From Luteimonas gilva (GTDB lineage: Bacteria > Pseudomonadota > Gammaproteobacteria > Xanthomonadales > Xanthomonadaceae), in NCBI RefSeq assembly GCF_005239095.1, contig NZ_SZUA01000001.1, positions 1,221,049 to 1,285,048 on the forward strand: a stretch of 64,000 nucleotides of DNA, given 5' to 3'. Below are positions 11,112 to 22,201 of the stretch, in pieces (the stretch's first letter is position 1; every line of letters starts with the position of its first letter). Under the pieces are notes generated by a model. The model ran no database searches. It was given only the letters and a program-made list of their open reading frames with translations, and was not told the DNA's origin. A program made the translations under genes and the position numbers.

Positions 11112-11861
11112 CTAGCGCTGCGGTAGGTAGGACAGCGGATCCAGCGGCTTGCCGTTGTAGCGGATCTCGAAGTGCAGCATGTCGCGCGCCGCGCCGCTGC
11201 GGCCCATTTCGGCGATCTGCTGGCCGGATTTCACGAGCTGGCCTTCGTTGACCAGGCGCGAGCGATTGTGGCCGTAAGCCGACAGCCACTGTTCGTTGTG
11301 CTTGACGATGATCAGCTCGCCGTAGCCGATCAGGCCCGAGCCGGAATACACCACCACGCCGTCGGCGGCGGCGCGCACGACCTGGCCGCCGGAACCGGCG
11401 ATGTCGATGCCCTGTTTGGTCGGATCGCCGCCGACGTAGCGGCCGATCAGCTGGCCCTCGGTCGGCCAGCGCCAATCGATCGGGCTGGACGCGGGCGCAG
11501 TTACCACCGGCGGCGGCGGCGATGGCCGTGGCGGCGCGGTGCCCGAGCCCGGACGCGGCGGCGGCCGCGTGGCGACGAGCGCGGAACCGCGGCCGGGATA
11601 CAGACGCAGCCGCTGGCCGGGATAGATCGTGTACGGCGGCGGGACCCCGTTCCACATCGCCAGATCCAGCGGGCTGATGCCGTTCTCGGTGGCGATGCGG
11701 TACAGCGTCTGCCCGCGCTGCACGACGGCGGTCGATCCGTACTTGGGCGCGGACACACGCACCGGACCGCGCGCGCCGCCTTCGCGCACCACGTGGCTGC
11801 TCGCGCAAGCGGCGAGCAGGCACAGCGAACCTAGGCAGATCAACGCGCGAATCGTCTTCAT
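11112..11861 (-). CDS. nlpD: NlpD-like LysM/LytM lipoprotein, amidase activator
   Basis: The 249-residue lipoprotein precursor (lipobox LLAAC) has a LysM domain at about 47-92 (VVQRGQTLYRIATENGIS), a Pro-rich linker, and a C-terminal LytM domain ending HFEIRYNGKPLDPLSYLPQR. The first zinc ligand of active M23 peptidases is missing (QGIDIAGSGG instead of HxGxD). The same is true of E. coli NlpD, which activates the amidase AmiC rather than cutting wall itself. The start at 11861 overlaps the dedA stop (ATGA). Confidence 0.92.
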   Translation of the reverse strand: MKTIRALICLGSLCLLAACASSHVVREGGARGPVRVSAPKYGSTAVVQRGQTLYRIATENGISPLDLAMWNGVPPPYTIYPGQRLRLYPGRGSALVATRPPPRPGSGTAPPRPSPPPPVVTAPASSPIDWRWPTEGQLIGRYVGGDPTKQGIDIAGSGGQVVRAAADGVVVYSGSGLIGYGELIIVKHNEQWLSAYGHNRSRLVNEGQLVKSGQQIAEMGRSGAARDMLHFEIRYNGKPLDPLSYLPQR

Positions 11862-12472
11862 CCTGCGTTCGCCCTGTAGAGCAGATAGCCGAATGCGAGC
11901 ACGAGCAGGATTAATGCTACCCATCCGACCGGCTCGATGTAACGGTGCAGCGCTTTTTCGGCCCGCTCGCCGCCCAGGCGGATCGCGCCGGCCAGCAGGT
12001 ACACGCGCTTGCCGCGGCCGACGAACATGCTGGCCATGAACGGCAGCAGCGGCACGCCGACGATGCCTGCGGCCCAGGTGAAGAATTTCAACGGAATCGG
12101 CGCGAAACCGGCGATCACCAATATCCAGAACGCCTTCCACGGCGAATTCGCCGACACTTCGCGCAGGTAGCGCACTTGTTCGTCGATCTTGTCGATCCAG
12201 CCCAAGGACACCAACAGCGGCTTCACCAGCTCGTAAGCGAAATGGCCGAGCGCGTAACCGACCAAAGCGCCGGCCAGCGAACCTGCCAAGCTCAACGTCG
12301 CGAACCAGAAGCCGCGCTTGGGCTGGGCCAGGCACATCGGCGCCAGCATCACTTCCGGCATCACCGGGAAAATGATCGCTTCGACGAAACTCAAGCCGGT
12401 CAGCAGAGCGGGCGCGCGCGGATGGCGGGCCCAGACGAGTGCGCGTTGGTAGAGCGGGCCGAACAATTTCAT
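11858..12472 (-). CDS. DedA/VTT family (YqaA-like) inner-membrane protein
   Basis: A 204-residue polytopic protein, MKLFGPLYQRALVWARHPRA, with about five hydrophobic segments and the VTT-domain pattern SFVEAIIFPVMPEVMLAPM and FAPIPLKFFTWAAGIVG. DedA relatives act as lipid scramblases or half-transporters that keep membrane potential and envelope integrity. The start at 12472 is used because the frame upstream runs into the repeat at 12491-12550. It overlaps nlpD by four bases and follows pcm. Confidence 0.88.
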   Translation of the reverse strand: MKLFGPLYQRALVWARHPRAPALLTGLSFVEAIIFPVMPEVMLAPMCLAQPKRGFWFATLSLAGSLAGALVGYALGHFAYELVKPLLVSLGWIDKIDEQVRYLREVSANSPWKAFWILVIAGFAPIPLKFFTWAAGIVGVPLLPFMASMFVGRGKRVYLLAGAIRLGGERAEKALHRYIEPVGWVALILLVLAFGYLLYRANAG

Positions 12473-12490
12473 CCGTCGACGGCCTCTGCC

Positions 12491-12550
12491 TTTGTGGGAG
12501 GGGCTTCGGCCCCGACAGATGGCGGTCGGGGCCGAAGCCCCTCCCACAAA
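12491..12550. repeat. Inverted repeat, family B (TTTGTGGGAGGGGCTTCGGCCCCGAC type)
   Basis: Arms 12491-12516 and 12525-12550 are perfect 26-base reverse complements around an 8-base loop. It sits between pcm and dedA inside one co-directional run, so surE-pcm-dedA-nlpD mRNA would carry a very stable hairpin. Other copies: 22083-22143, 36350-36411, 54341-54398. Confidence 0.9.
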
Positions 12551-12572
12551 AGCCCGGGCCCTGCCGCGACGC

Positions 12573-13253
12573 TCAATCGACCAGTCCCGACAACAAAGGC
12601 ACGAACACCACCGGCGCCAGATCGGTCTGCTCGATGCTGCCGTCGTCCTGCTTGCGCAGCTTCAGCAGCGATTGCGAGGACGCGTTGCCGACCGGCGCCA
12701 CCAGCGTGCCGCCCGGCCCCAGCTGGTCCTTCAGCGCATCCACCAATGCCGGCGCGCCGGCGGTAACCACGATCGCGTCGAACGGGCCTTCTTCCGGCCA
12801 GCCGATGCGGCCGTCGTCGTGCTTGCTGCGCACGTTCAAACCCAAGCTGCGGAAGCGTTTGCGCGCGGTGCGCAGCAATTCGCCGATCCGCTCGACGGTG
12901 TAGACCTCCATGCCCAGCGCGGCCAGGATCGTGGCCTGGTAGCCGGAACCGGTGCCTACTTCGAGCACTTTTTTCGGCGATGCGCCGTCGAGGATGGCCT
13001 CGGTCATCTTCGCCACCACCCACGGTTGCGAAATCGTTTGGCCGTGGCCGATGGGCAGTGCAGTGTCTTCGTAAGCGCGCGTGGCCAGGGCTTCGTCGAC
13101 GTACAAATGCCGCGGCACGGTGCGGATCGCGTTCAGCACGCGCTCGTCGCGGATGCCGTTGCCGCGCAGGCGTTCGATCAGGCGATCGCGCACGCGCTGC
13201 GAGGTCATGCCCATGCCGATGGCTTCGGGCTGCAGGCGCAAGCGCGCGGTCAT
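12573..13253 (-). CDS. pcm: Protein-L-isoaspartate O-methyltransferase
   Basis: Pcm methylates isoaspartyl residues to repair aged proteins. The 226-residue protein has the PCMT signatures [19 protein letters not shown] and the SAM motif [18 protein letters not shown], then [12 protein letters not shown] and GGTLVAPVG. The start at 13253 overlaps the surE stop by four bases (ATGA), which argues for translational coupling, as in the E. coli surE-pcm pair. Confidence 0.95.
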   Translation of the reverse strand: MTARLRLQPEAIGMGMTSQRVRDRLIERLRGNGIRDERVLNAIRTVPRHLYVDEALATRAYEDTALPIGHGQTISQPWVVAKMTEAILDGASPKKVLEVGTGSGYQATILAALGMEVYTVERIGELLRTARKRFRSLGLNVRSKHDDGRIGWPEEGPFDAIVVTAGAPALVDALKDQLGPGGTLVAPVGNASSQSLLKLRKQDDGSIEQTDLAPVVFVPLLSGLVD

Positions 13254-14041
13254 GCTTGCTGCCCTTGCTTCAATTCTTCGGCCAGGCTGCCGACCCAACG
13301 CGCGACGTGCTCCAGCGCCTGGTAGCGCGTCAGGTCGACGTGGATCGGCGTGATCGAGATATGGCCGGTGCGGATGGCGTGGAAATCGGTACCGGGGCCG
13401 GCGTCCTGCTCGCGGCCGGCCGGCCCGATCCAGAACAGGCTGCGGCCGCGCGGATCCTGCGCCGGCACGCAGGGCTCGGAACGATGGCGATTGCCCAGCC
13501 GCGTGACTTCGAAGCCGGCGACGTCGTCCCAGGCGCGATCGGGCACGTTGACGTTGAGGATGGTGTCGGCCGGCAGCGGATCGGCCTTCAGCCGCGCCAC
13601 GATCTCCACCGCCGCGCGCGCCGCGGTTTCGTAATGCTTGGCCTGATGTTCGTGCGTCGCCAGCGATACGGCCACCGCGGGCAAGCCGAGGAAACGGCCT
13701 TCCATCGCCGCCGAAACGGTGCCCGAATAAATGACGTCGTCGCCCAGGTTCGCGGAATTGTTGATGCCGGAGACCACGATGTCGGGCTCCTCGTCCTCGC
13801 CGAACATGCCGGTCAGCGCCAAGTGCACGCAATCGGTGGGCGTGCCCGCGACGCGCCAAGTGCGTTCATCCAGCCGGATCACCCGCACCGGCATGTCCAA
13901 GGTGAGCGAATTGCTGGCGCCGGAACGGTCGCGATCGGGCGCGACCACCCTGACTTCGTGGCCGGCGGCGCGCAAGCCCTCGGCCAGAATGCGGATGCCG
14001 GGGGCGTCGACGCCGTCGTCGTTGCTGACAAGAACGCGCAT
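13250..14041 (-). CDS. surE: 5'/3'-nucleotidase SurE
   Basis: SurE is a metal-dependent phosphatase acting on nucleoside 5'- and 3'-monophosphates in stationary-phase survival. The 263-residue protein begins [16 protein letters not shown], with the metal-binding Asp pair at 8-9, and has [19 protein letters not shown] for the active-site loop. The start at 14041 is unambiguous. It heads the surE-pcm-dedA-nlpD run; the region upstream contains a family C repeat shared with the divergent Smr gene. Confidence 0.96.
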   Translation of the reverse strand: MRVLVSNDDGVDAPGIRILAEGLRAAGHEVRVVAPDRDRSGASNSLTLDMPVRVIRLDERTWRVAGTPTDCVHLALTGMFGEDEEPDIVVSGINNSANLGDDVIYSGTVSAAMEGRFLGLPAVAVSLATHEHQAKHYETAARAAVEIVARLKADPLPADTILNVNVPDRAWDDVAGFEVTRLGNRHRSEPCVPAQDPRGRSLFWIGPAGREQDAGPGTDFHAIRTGHISITPIHVDLTRYQALEHVARWVGSLAEELKQGQQA

Positions 14042-14097
14042 GGAACTCCTCTGTAGGCGCCCATGATACCGAATGCGGATTGCAGCCATCTGCGACC

Positions 14098-14173
14098 GTA
14101 GCCCGGGTAAGCGCAGCGCACCCGGGACCACGCAGCGACTCGATCCCGGGTGCGCTGCGCTTAACCGGGCTAC
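14098..14173. repeat. Inverted repeat, family C (GTAGCCCGGGT...ACCCGGG type)
   Basis: Arms 14098-14126 and 14145-14173 are near-perfect reverse complements around an 18-base spacer. It lies between the divergent starts of surE and the Smr gene, where promoters must also fit. Related copies are at 16448-16561 and, in a shorter form, 51530-51561. Confidence 0.88.
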
Positions 14174-14215
14174 TTGGCTTGCTTCTGGCGGATCGAGCGC
14201 TAGATTGTCGTTGCG

Positions 14216-14752
14216 ATGGGCAAAAACGACCGCGACCCGGACGATTCCGAACTGTTCCGCCAGGCGATCGGCCCGGTGCGGGAGCTGCCTGCGGCCGCGC
14301 CGCCGCCGCAGAAGCCCAAACCCAAGGCCCGCGCCGCGATGGCCGAACGCGACGAAACCGAGGCGCTGAGCGAATTCCGGCGGGCGATGGCCCGCGACGA
14401 TCTGGAATCGGGCGATGCGCTGAGCTACCGCCGCGACGAAGTCCCGCCGCGCGTGCTGCAACGCCTGCGCCGCGGCCTGTACGCGGCGCAAGACGAGCTG
14501 GACCTGCACGACAGCGACGCCCAGGCCGCGGAAGGCCTGCTGCGCGAATTCCTGCTCCAGGCGCGGCATGCGGGTTTCGGCTGCGTCCGCGTCATCCACG
14601 GCAAAGGCCTGAACTCGGGCAGCGCGGTGCCGGTGCTGAAGAACCTGGTCGACCGCGTATTGCGCCAACGCGCCGATGTGCTGGCCTTCCATTCGGCGCC
14701 GCCTGCGCAGGGCGGCACAGGGGCGGTGCTGGTGCTGCTGGCGAAGCGCTGA
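14216..14752 (+). CDS. Smr-domain protein (SmrB-like)
   Basis: A 178-residue protein. A charged N-terminal half (Pro/Lys-rich near 25-40) precedes a C-terminal Smr domain with the motifs DLHD (near 100) and IHGKGLNSG. SmrB-type proteins cleave mRNA at collided ribosomes; MutS-linked Smr domains nick DNA. The conserved DxH and HGxG elements are present, so nuclease activity is plausible. It is the only plus-strand gene between truD and surE and converges on truD. Confidence 0.88.
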   Translation: MGKNDRDPDDSELFRQAIGPVRELPAAAPPPQKPKPKARAAMAERDETEALSEFRRAMARDDLESGDALSYRRDEVPPRVLQRLRRGLYAAQDELDLHDSDAQAAEGLLREFLLQARHAGFGCVRVIHGKGLNSGSAVPVLKNLVDRVLRQRADVLAFHSAPPAQGGTGAVLVLLAKR

Positions 14753-14780
14753 GGCTTACCGAGCCTTGTAGAGTTACCGC

Positions 14781-14881
14781 TTTTCGTAGGAGCGGCTTTA
14801 GCCGCGAGCTTTTTTCCTCAATCCAGGCATAGCCGCGATTCACTGGAAAGAGCTCGCGGCTAAAGCCGCTCCTACGAAGAG
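14781..14881. repeat. Inverted repeat, family A
   Basis: Arms 14781-14810 (cgtaggagcggctttagccg...) and 14851-14881 are reverse complements with a 40-base spacer. It lies between the convergent ends of the Smr gene and truD, 7 bases from the truD stop, where it could serve as a bidirectional RNA 3'-end structure. Confidence 0.88.
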
Positions 14882-14887
14882 CGACCG

Positions 14888-15922
14888 CTACGCGGCCGCG
14901 TTGGCGATTTCGCCCAATTCCCGCAAAACTACGGTCGCATACGCGCCTGCGGGCAATTCGAATTGAAATTCGAGGACATCTTCGGACCGCCAATCCCAAC
15001 GCAAGGCCTGCGGTCGCAGGCGTAAGGCGCGACGCTCCTGCTTCAACCCGGCCTTCTCCAGCCCGGCACGCAAGGCCAACGCCGTTTCGTCGGCCAATCC
15101 CGCTTCCTCCAACTGTCGCGCGACGGCGGCGCTGCGCAACCCGCCCGCGCCCCACAACGGCCCGCTCGGGTGGATGTCGAACGTCGCCAAACGCGCCGCC
15201 AGCTCGTCGCTCCACGGCTCCGGCCCGAACACGCTGCGGCTGCCGTCCAGCATCCACACTTCGCCTTCCAGGCCCCGCTCCCAGCTACCGTCGGCCACGC
15301 GCGTGGCCAACACGCGGTTGAACAATTCCGAACGCGCCGCAGAGAGCAACAGCGAGCGCTGCTCGCGGCGCACGCGGCGGCCGGCGAACATGGCCAAGGC
15401 CTCGGCGACGTTGCCCCCGTCGCGCCCGAAACGCTGCTCGCCGAAATAGTTCGGCACCCCGCGCGCCGCGATGGCGCGCAGGCGTTCGACGGCCGCATCG
15501 CGATCGCCCGCGACCTCGCGCAACGTCAACACGAAGCGATTGCCGGCCAAGGCGCCGCGCGGCAGTTTTTTCGCATGCCATTCCGATTTCAGGACCGACA
15601 GATCGGAAGATTGCAGCGCGGACAAATCGGGCGCGACGCGTTTGGGCAAATGCACGCTGAAACGCTGGCGCGTGAGCGCGTGGCGATCCTTCAACCCGGC
15701 GTAGCCGATCGCCGCTTCCTGCACGCCGGCCCATTGCGCGATGCGCTTGGCGGCGAAAGCGGTGTTCATGCCGCGCTTCTCGACGGTCAGCAGCAGATGC
15801 TCGCCGCTGCCGCTGGCCTCGAAGCCGTCGATCTCCTCGACCCGGAAATCCTCGGGCGAAGCGCGGAACCGCGCCGACAGCGCAGGCGCGCCGTGGGCGC
15901 GCGGCAGTTCGGCTTCGCTCAC
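14888..15922 (-). CDS. truD: tRNA pseudouridine(13) synthase TruD
   Basis: TruD makes pseudouridine 13 in tRNA-Glu. The 344-residue protein has [18 protein letters not shown], the catalytic-Asp motif [18 protein letters not shown], and [14 protein letters not shown]. The frame upstream is open but overlaps ispF, so I take the GTG at 15922, whose GTGA overlaps the ispF stop by four bases. Position downstream of ispF is the same as in E. coli (ispD-ispF-truD). Confidence 0.93.
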   Translation of the reverse strand: MSEAELPRAHGAPALSARFRASPEDFRVEEIDGFEASGSGEHLLLTVEKRGMNTAFAAKRIAQWAGVQEAAIGYAGLKDRHALTRQRFSVHLPKRVAPDLSALQSSDLSVLKSEWHAKKLPRGALAGNRFVLTLREVAGDRDAAVERLRAIAARGVPNYFGEQRFGRDGGNVAEALAMFAGRRVRREQRSLLLSAARSELFNRVLATRVADGSWERGLEGEVWMLDGSRSVFGPEPWSDELAARLATFDIHPSGPLWGAGGLRSAAVARQLEEAGLADETALALRAGLEKAGLKQERRALRLRPQALRWDWRSEDVLEFQFELPAGAYATVVLRELGEIANAAA

Positions 15923-16401
15923 GCCCGGACCAGCAGGCAGGCCGCCTGCGCGGCGATGCCCTCGCCGCGCCCGGTGAAGCCGAGTTTTTCGCTGGTCGTG
16001 GCCTTCACGCCGACCGCATCGACATCGATGCCCAGATCTTCGGCGATGTTCACCCGCATCGCGTCGGCGTGCGGACCGATCTTGGGTCGCTCGCAGATCA
16101 CGGTGATATCGGCGTTGCCGACCCGCCAGCCGCGCTCGGCCAGCAAACGGTTGCAATGGCGAACGAAGGCGCGGCTGTCGGCGCCCTTCCACTGCGGGTC
16201 GGAAGGCGGGAAATGCTTGCCGATGTCGCCCAGGGCCAATGCGCCGAGCATGGCGTCGCACAAGGCGTGCAGGACCACGTCGCCGTCGCTGTGCGCGAGC
16301 ACGCCGCGCACGTGCGGCACGCGCACGCCGCCGAGCATGAGGTGATCGCCGTCGCCGAAGGCGTGGACGTCGAAGCCTTGGCCGATGCGGATATCGGGCA
16401 T
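15919..16401 (-). CDS. ispF: 2-C-methyl-D-erythritol 2,4-cyclodiphosphate synthase
   Basis: IspF closes the cyclodiphosphate ring in the MEP isoprenoid pathway. The 160-residue protein has the zinc ligands of [17 protein letters not shown] (Asp/His) and [16 protein letters not shown], and [16 protein letters not shown] and [17 protein letters not shown]. Length is typical. It lies downstream of ispD, separated by a long family C repeat, and overlaps truD. Confidence 0.97.
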   Translation of the reverse strand: MPDIRIGQGFDVHAFGDGDHLMLGGVRVPHVRGVLAHSDGDVVLHALCDAMLGALALGDIGKHFPPSDPQWKGADSRAFVRHCNRLLAERGWRVGNADITVICERPKIGPHADAMRVNIAEDLGIDVDAVGVKATTSEKLGFTGRGEGIAAQAACLLVRA

Positions 16402-16447
16402 ATCGGAAACCGGAGAAGCTATCGTTGCAGGACTTTAACCGATGATC

Positions 16448-16561
16448 GTAGCCCGGGTGGAGCGAAGCGATACCCGGGAACGCCATTCTCAGAATCGGGC
16501 GGAGCCACGGCGAAATAGAAGATCAAAAACCCCGGGTATCGCTTCGCTCCACCCGGGCTAC
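16448..16561. repeat. Inverted repeat, family C (long form), overlapping the ispD stop
   Basis: Perfect 31-base arms at 16448-16478 and 16531-16561 enclose a 52-base spacer. The outer end of the right arm (ggctac) supplies the TAG stop codon of ispD (16558-16560). It separates ispD from ispF inside a conserved co-directional run. Confidence 0.9.
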
Positions 16562-17247
16562 GGGTTCTTGCGGGAAACCAAGAATTCGAACAACACCAAG
16601 TCCGCCGCCGTGGTGACTTTCAAGTTGTCCTCCCGCCCTTCGATCAGCAACGGCCGGAACCCCAACCGCTCCATCGCCATCGCCTCGTCGGTCACCGCCA
16701 CGCCCTCGTCCCGCGCCGCTTCCAGCGCGCGACTCAGTTGCAAGCGGCGGAACAACTGCGGGGTGAAGGCGCGCCACAGCCGTTCGCGCGGCTCGGTGGC
16801 GTCGATGCCGGCGTCGTCGCCTGCGCGCTTGAGCGTATCGCGCACCGGCGCGGCCAGGATCGCGCCGACCGGATCGCCGCGGCCGCGTTCGAGCAATTGG
16901 GTCAAATCGTCCGGATGCAGGTTCGGCCGCGCCGCATCGTGCACCAGCACGAAATCGTCGGCGCGCACGCTTTCCGGCAATGCCGCCAGACCCGCCAGCA
17001 CCGAGTCGGCGCGTTCGCCGCCGCCCACGCAGGCCAGGATCGGTTTGCCGGCCATTTCGGCCCAACCGGGCCAACGCGCATCGCCTTCGGCGAGCACTAC
17101 GACCGCGCCGTCCACGCCCGGATGCGCGCATAGCGCGCGCAACGTGTGCGCCAGCAAAGGCTCGCCGGCGACTTCCAGATACTGCTTGGGCACCTCGCCG
17201 CCGAAACGCGCGCCGCGTCCGGCCGCGGGCACCACGGCCCAACTCAT
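16558..17247 (-). CDS. ispD: 2-C-methyl-D-erythritol 4-phosphate cytidylyltransferase
   Basis: IspD couples CTP to MEP in isoprenoid synthesis. The 229-residue protein starts [20 protein letters not shown], the nucleotide-binding glycine-rich loop, followed by KQYL, the VHDAARPNL metal motif, and [11 protein letters not shown]. The start at 17247 overlaps the ftsB stop by four bases. Its TAG stop falls inside the end of a family C repeat, so the last codons abut that insertion. Confidence 0.96.
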   Translation of the reverse strand: MSWAVVPAAGRGARFGGEVPKQYLEVAGEPLLAHTLRALCAHPGVDGAVVVLAEGDARWPGWAEMAGKPILACVGGGERADSVLAGLAALPESVRADDFVLVHDAARPNLHPDDLTQLLERGRGDPVGAILAAPVRDTLKRAGDDAGIDATEPRERLWRAFTPQLFRRLQLSRALEAARDEGVAVTDEAMAMERLGFRPLLIEGREDNLKVTTAADLVLFEFLVSRKNP

Positions 17248-17582
17248 TGCGCCGGCTCCGGCTTGTCCGCGCTCGCTTCCGCCGGAGCCGGATTCGCCTG
17301 CTCGACCACGCGGTAGAAAGTCTCGCCGGGCTTGATCATGCCCAGCTCGCTGCGCGCGCGTTCTTCGATCGCTTCGCCGCCGCCTTCGTTCTTCAGGTCT
17401 TTCACCTCGGCGGCCAAAGCGTCGTTGCGCTGCTGCAGGCCGCCGTTGTCGCGCGCCTGCTTCTGTACCTGTTCCTGCAGCGCCCGCACTTCGCCTTCGC
17501 CGCCGCTGCCGAACCAGAGCCGGTATTGCAGCCACGCCAGCAGCGCGACCAGCAACAGCAGCACGATCCGCAGCGAACGCAT
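17244..17582 (-). CDS. ftsB: Cell division protein FtsB
   Basis: FtsB is a bitopic divisome protein that works with FtsL and FtsQ to activate septal wall synthesis. The 112-residue protein starts [20 protein letters not shown] (one membrane segment), followed by a coiled coil (residues about 28-65, QALQ/EVQ heptads and [20 protein letters not shown]) and a Pro/Glu/Ala-rich tail. The canonical [14 protein letters not shown] end is present. It lies eight bases from eno and overlaps ispD. Confidence 0.95.
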   Translation of the reverse strand: MRSLRIVLLLLVALLAWLQYRLWFGSGGEGEVRALQEQVQKQARDNGGLQQRNDALAAEVKDLKNEGGGEAIEERARSELGMIKPGETFYRVVEQANPAPAEASADKPEPAQ

Positions 17583-17590
17583 CGGCTGGC

Positions 17591-18996
<1,406 letters not shown>

Positions 18997-18998
<2 letters not shown>

Positions 18999-19830
18999 AA
19001 ATCCCGGACTCGAGGAAGCCATTCCGCTTGGTGACCTGGTCCAACTCGAGCAAGGTTTCGAGCAAGGCGCGCATCTTCGGCAACGGCCATGCGTTCGGCC
19101 CATCGCTCAACGCCTCTTCCGGCCTGGGATGCGTCTCCATGAACACGCCGGCCACGCCGACCGCGACCGCGGCGCGCGACAGCACCGGCACGAATTCGCG
19201 CTGGCCGCCGCTGGACGTGCCCTGCCCGCCCGGCAACTGCACCGAATGCGTGGCGTCGAATACGACCGGGCAACCGGTATTGCGCATGACCGACAACGAA
19301 CGCATATCGCTGACCAGGTTGTTGTAGCCGAAGCTGGCGCCGCGTTCGCAGACCATGATGTCCTGGTTGCCGGTCGCCTTGGCCTTCTCCACCACCGGCT
19401 TCATTTCCCACGGCGACAGGAACTGGCCCTTCTTGATGTTCACCGGTTTACCTGCCTGGCAGACCTTGGTGATGAAGTCGGTCTGGCGCACGAGAAATGC
19501 CGGCGTCTGCAGCACGTCGACCACCGAGGCGACCTCGTCCATCGGCGTGTATTCGTGCACGTCGGTCAGCACCGGCACGCCGAGCTGGCGCTTCACCTCG
19601 GCCAACACGCGCAGGCCTTCTTCCATGCCGGGACCGCGGAAGCTGGTGCCGGAGGTGCGGTTGGCCTTGTCGAAGCTGGATTTGAAGATGAAGTTGATGC
19701 CGAGCGAGGAAGTGATTTCCTTCAGTTGGCCGGCGACGTCGATCTGCAACTGCTCGGATTCGACCACGCAGGGCCCGGCGATCAGGAAGAACGGCTGGTC
19801 GAGGCCGATGTCGAAACCACAGAGCTTCAT
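18997..19830 (-). CDS. kdsA: 3-deoxy-8-phosphooctulonate synthase (metal-dependent class)
   Basis: KdsA condenses PEP with arabinose 5-phosphate to make Kdo-8-phosphate for lipopolysaccharide. The 277-residue protein has [15 protein letters not shown] near 14-28, [19 protein letters not shown], the HEYTP region, [31 protein letters not shown] and [20 protein letters not shown]. The Cys in IAGPC marks the metal-dependent type typified by Aquifex; E. coli KdsA has Asn there. It is flanked on both sides by family F repeats. Confidence 0.96.
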
Positions 19831-19854
19831 GCGTTCGATTCTCCGAAGAAGCGG

Positions 19855-19943
19855 TTTTTGACACGGATCAAATCGGAAACAAGCGGATAAACAACAGAAA
19901 TGGCCTTATCCGCATTCGTCGGACCTAATCCGTGTCTAAAAAA
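19855..19943. repeat. Inverted repeat, family F, 5' of kdsA
   Basis: Arms 19855-19890 (tttttgacacggatcaaatc...) and 19906-19943 are reverse complements with a short spacer, bordered by T5 and A6 runs. It lies between the kdsA start and the pyrG stop, so kdsA is bracketed by two copies of one repeat family. Confidence 0.8.
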
Positions 19944-19948
19944 GCTTT

Positions 19949-21643
<1,695 letters not shown>

Positions 21644-21747
21644 CTACAGGAAGCCCGTCGTCCGCTCGCAGCGAGCCGAGCGGCGACGCCCCAAAAAAGG
21701 ACGCCCCGGGCGGGCCGAGGCGTCTGGAAAGCCTTGCTGCAGGCCGG

Positions 21748-21993
21748 TTACGGCTTCCGGCGGCGCTCCTCTTCCTCTTCTTCTTGCTCCGGCTCGTTCG
21801 CCGCGGCGTCGGCTTGCTGGCGCGCCCGTTCGGCTTTCTTTTCGGCTTCGGCGGCCTGCTTCTTGGCGGCCTCTGCCTGCTGCTCGGCTTCCTGGGCCTT
21901 CTTGTCGGCCTGCTTGGCGGACTGGGCCATCGCCAGCGGCGCGATCAGGGCCGCGGCGACCAGGGCGGGAATCAGCAGCTTCAAGGATTTCAT
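21748..21993 (-). CDS. Small exported charged coiled-coil protein
   Basis: An 81-residue protein with a Sec signal peptide (MKSLKLLIPALVAAALIAPLAMAQ). The mature part is low complexity: Ala/Glu/Lys/Gln heptads (about 25-65) that would form a coiled coil, then a run of seven acidic residues and RRRKP. It resembles Lpp-like or alanine-rich periplasmic proteins only by composition. No homolog is recognised. It is an isolated minus-strand gene, with pyrG next on the same strand (134-base gap). Confidence 0.6.
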   Translation of the reverse strand: MKSLKLLIPALVAAALIAPLAMAQSAKQADKKAQEAEQQAEAAKKQAAEAEKKAERARQQADAAANEPEQEEEEEERRRKP

Positions 21994-22082
21994 TGGGAAC
22001 CTCCGGGCCCGAAGGCCAGTGACGCGTTATCGCTTCCGCGCACCATATTCCCCGAATGTTGGCCGGCGACTGAATAACGCAC

Positions 22083-22143
22083 TTTTGCGGGAGGGGCTTC
22101 AGCCCCGACGCTCTTGTCGGGGCTGAAGCCCCTCCCACAAGAG
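22083..22143. repeat. Inverted repeat, family B
   Basis: Arms 22083-22109 and 22116-22143 are almost perfect reverse complements around a 6-base loop. It lies between the divergent starts of the small exported protein and parE. Confidence 0.9.
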
Positions 22144-22201
22144 CGAGAGCGCGGACATCGGCAATCGTTAAACTACGCTGGTCGCATTCGCCGAATTCCT
22201 G

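Noticed and set aside
11112-11861. NlpD as an active M23 endopeptidase
   Set aside because: The first zinc His is replaced (QGIDIAG), as in E. coli NlpD, so it is called an amidase activator.
12473-12547. Upstream extension of the DedA-like protein
   Set aside because: The extra residues (MGGASAPTA...) are translated from the family B repeat, so the start is placed at 12472.
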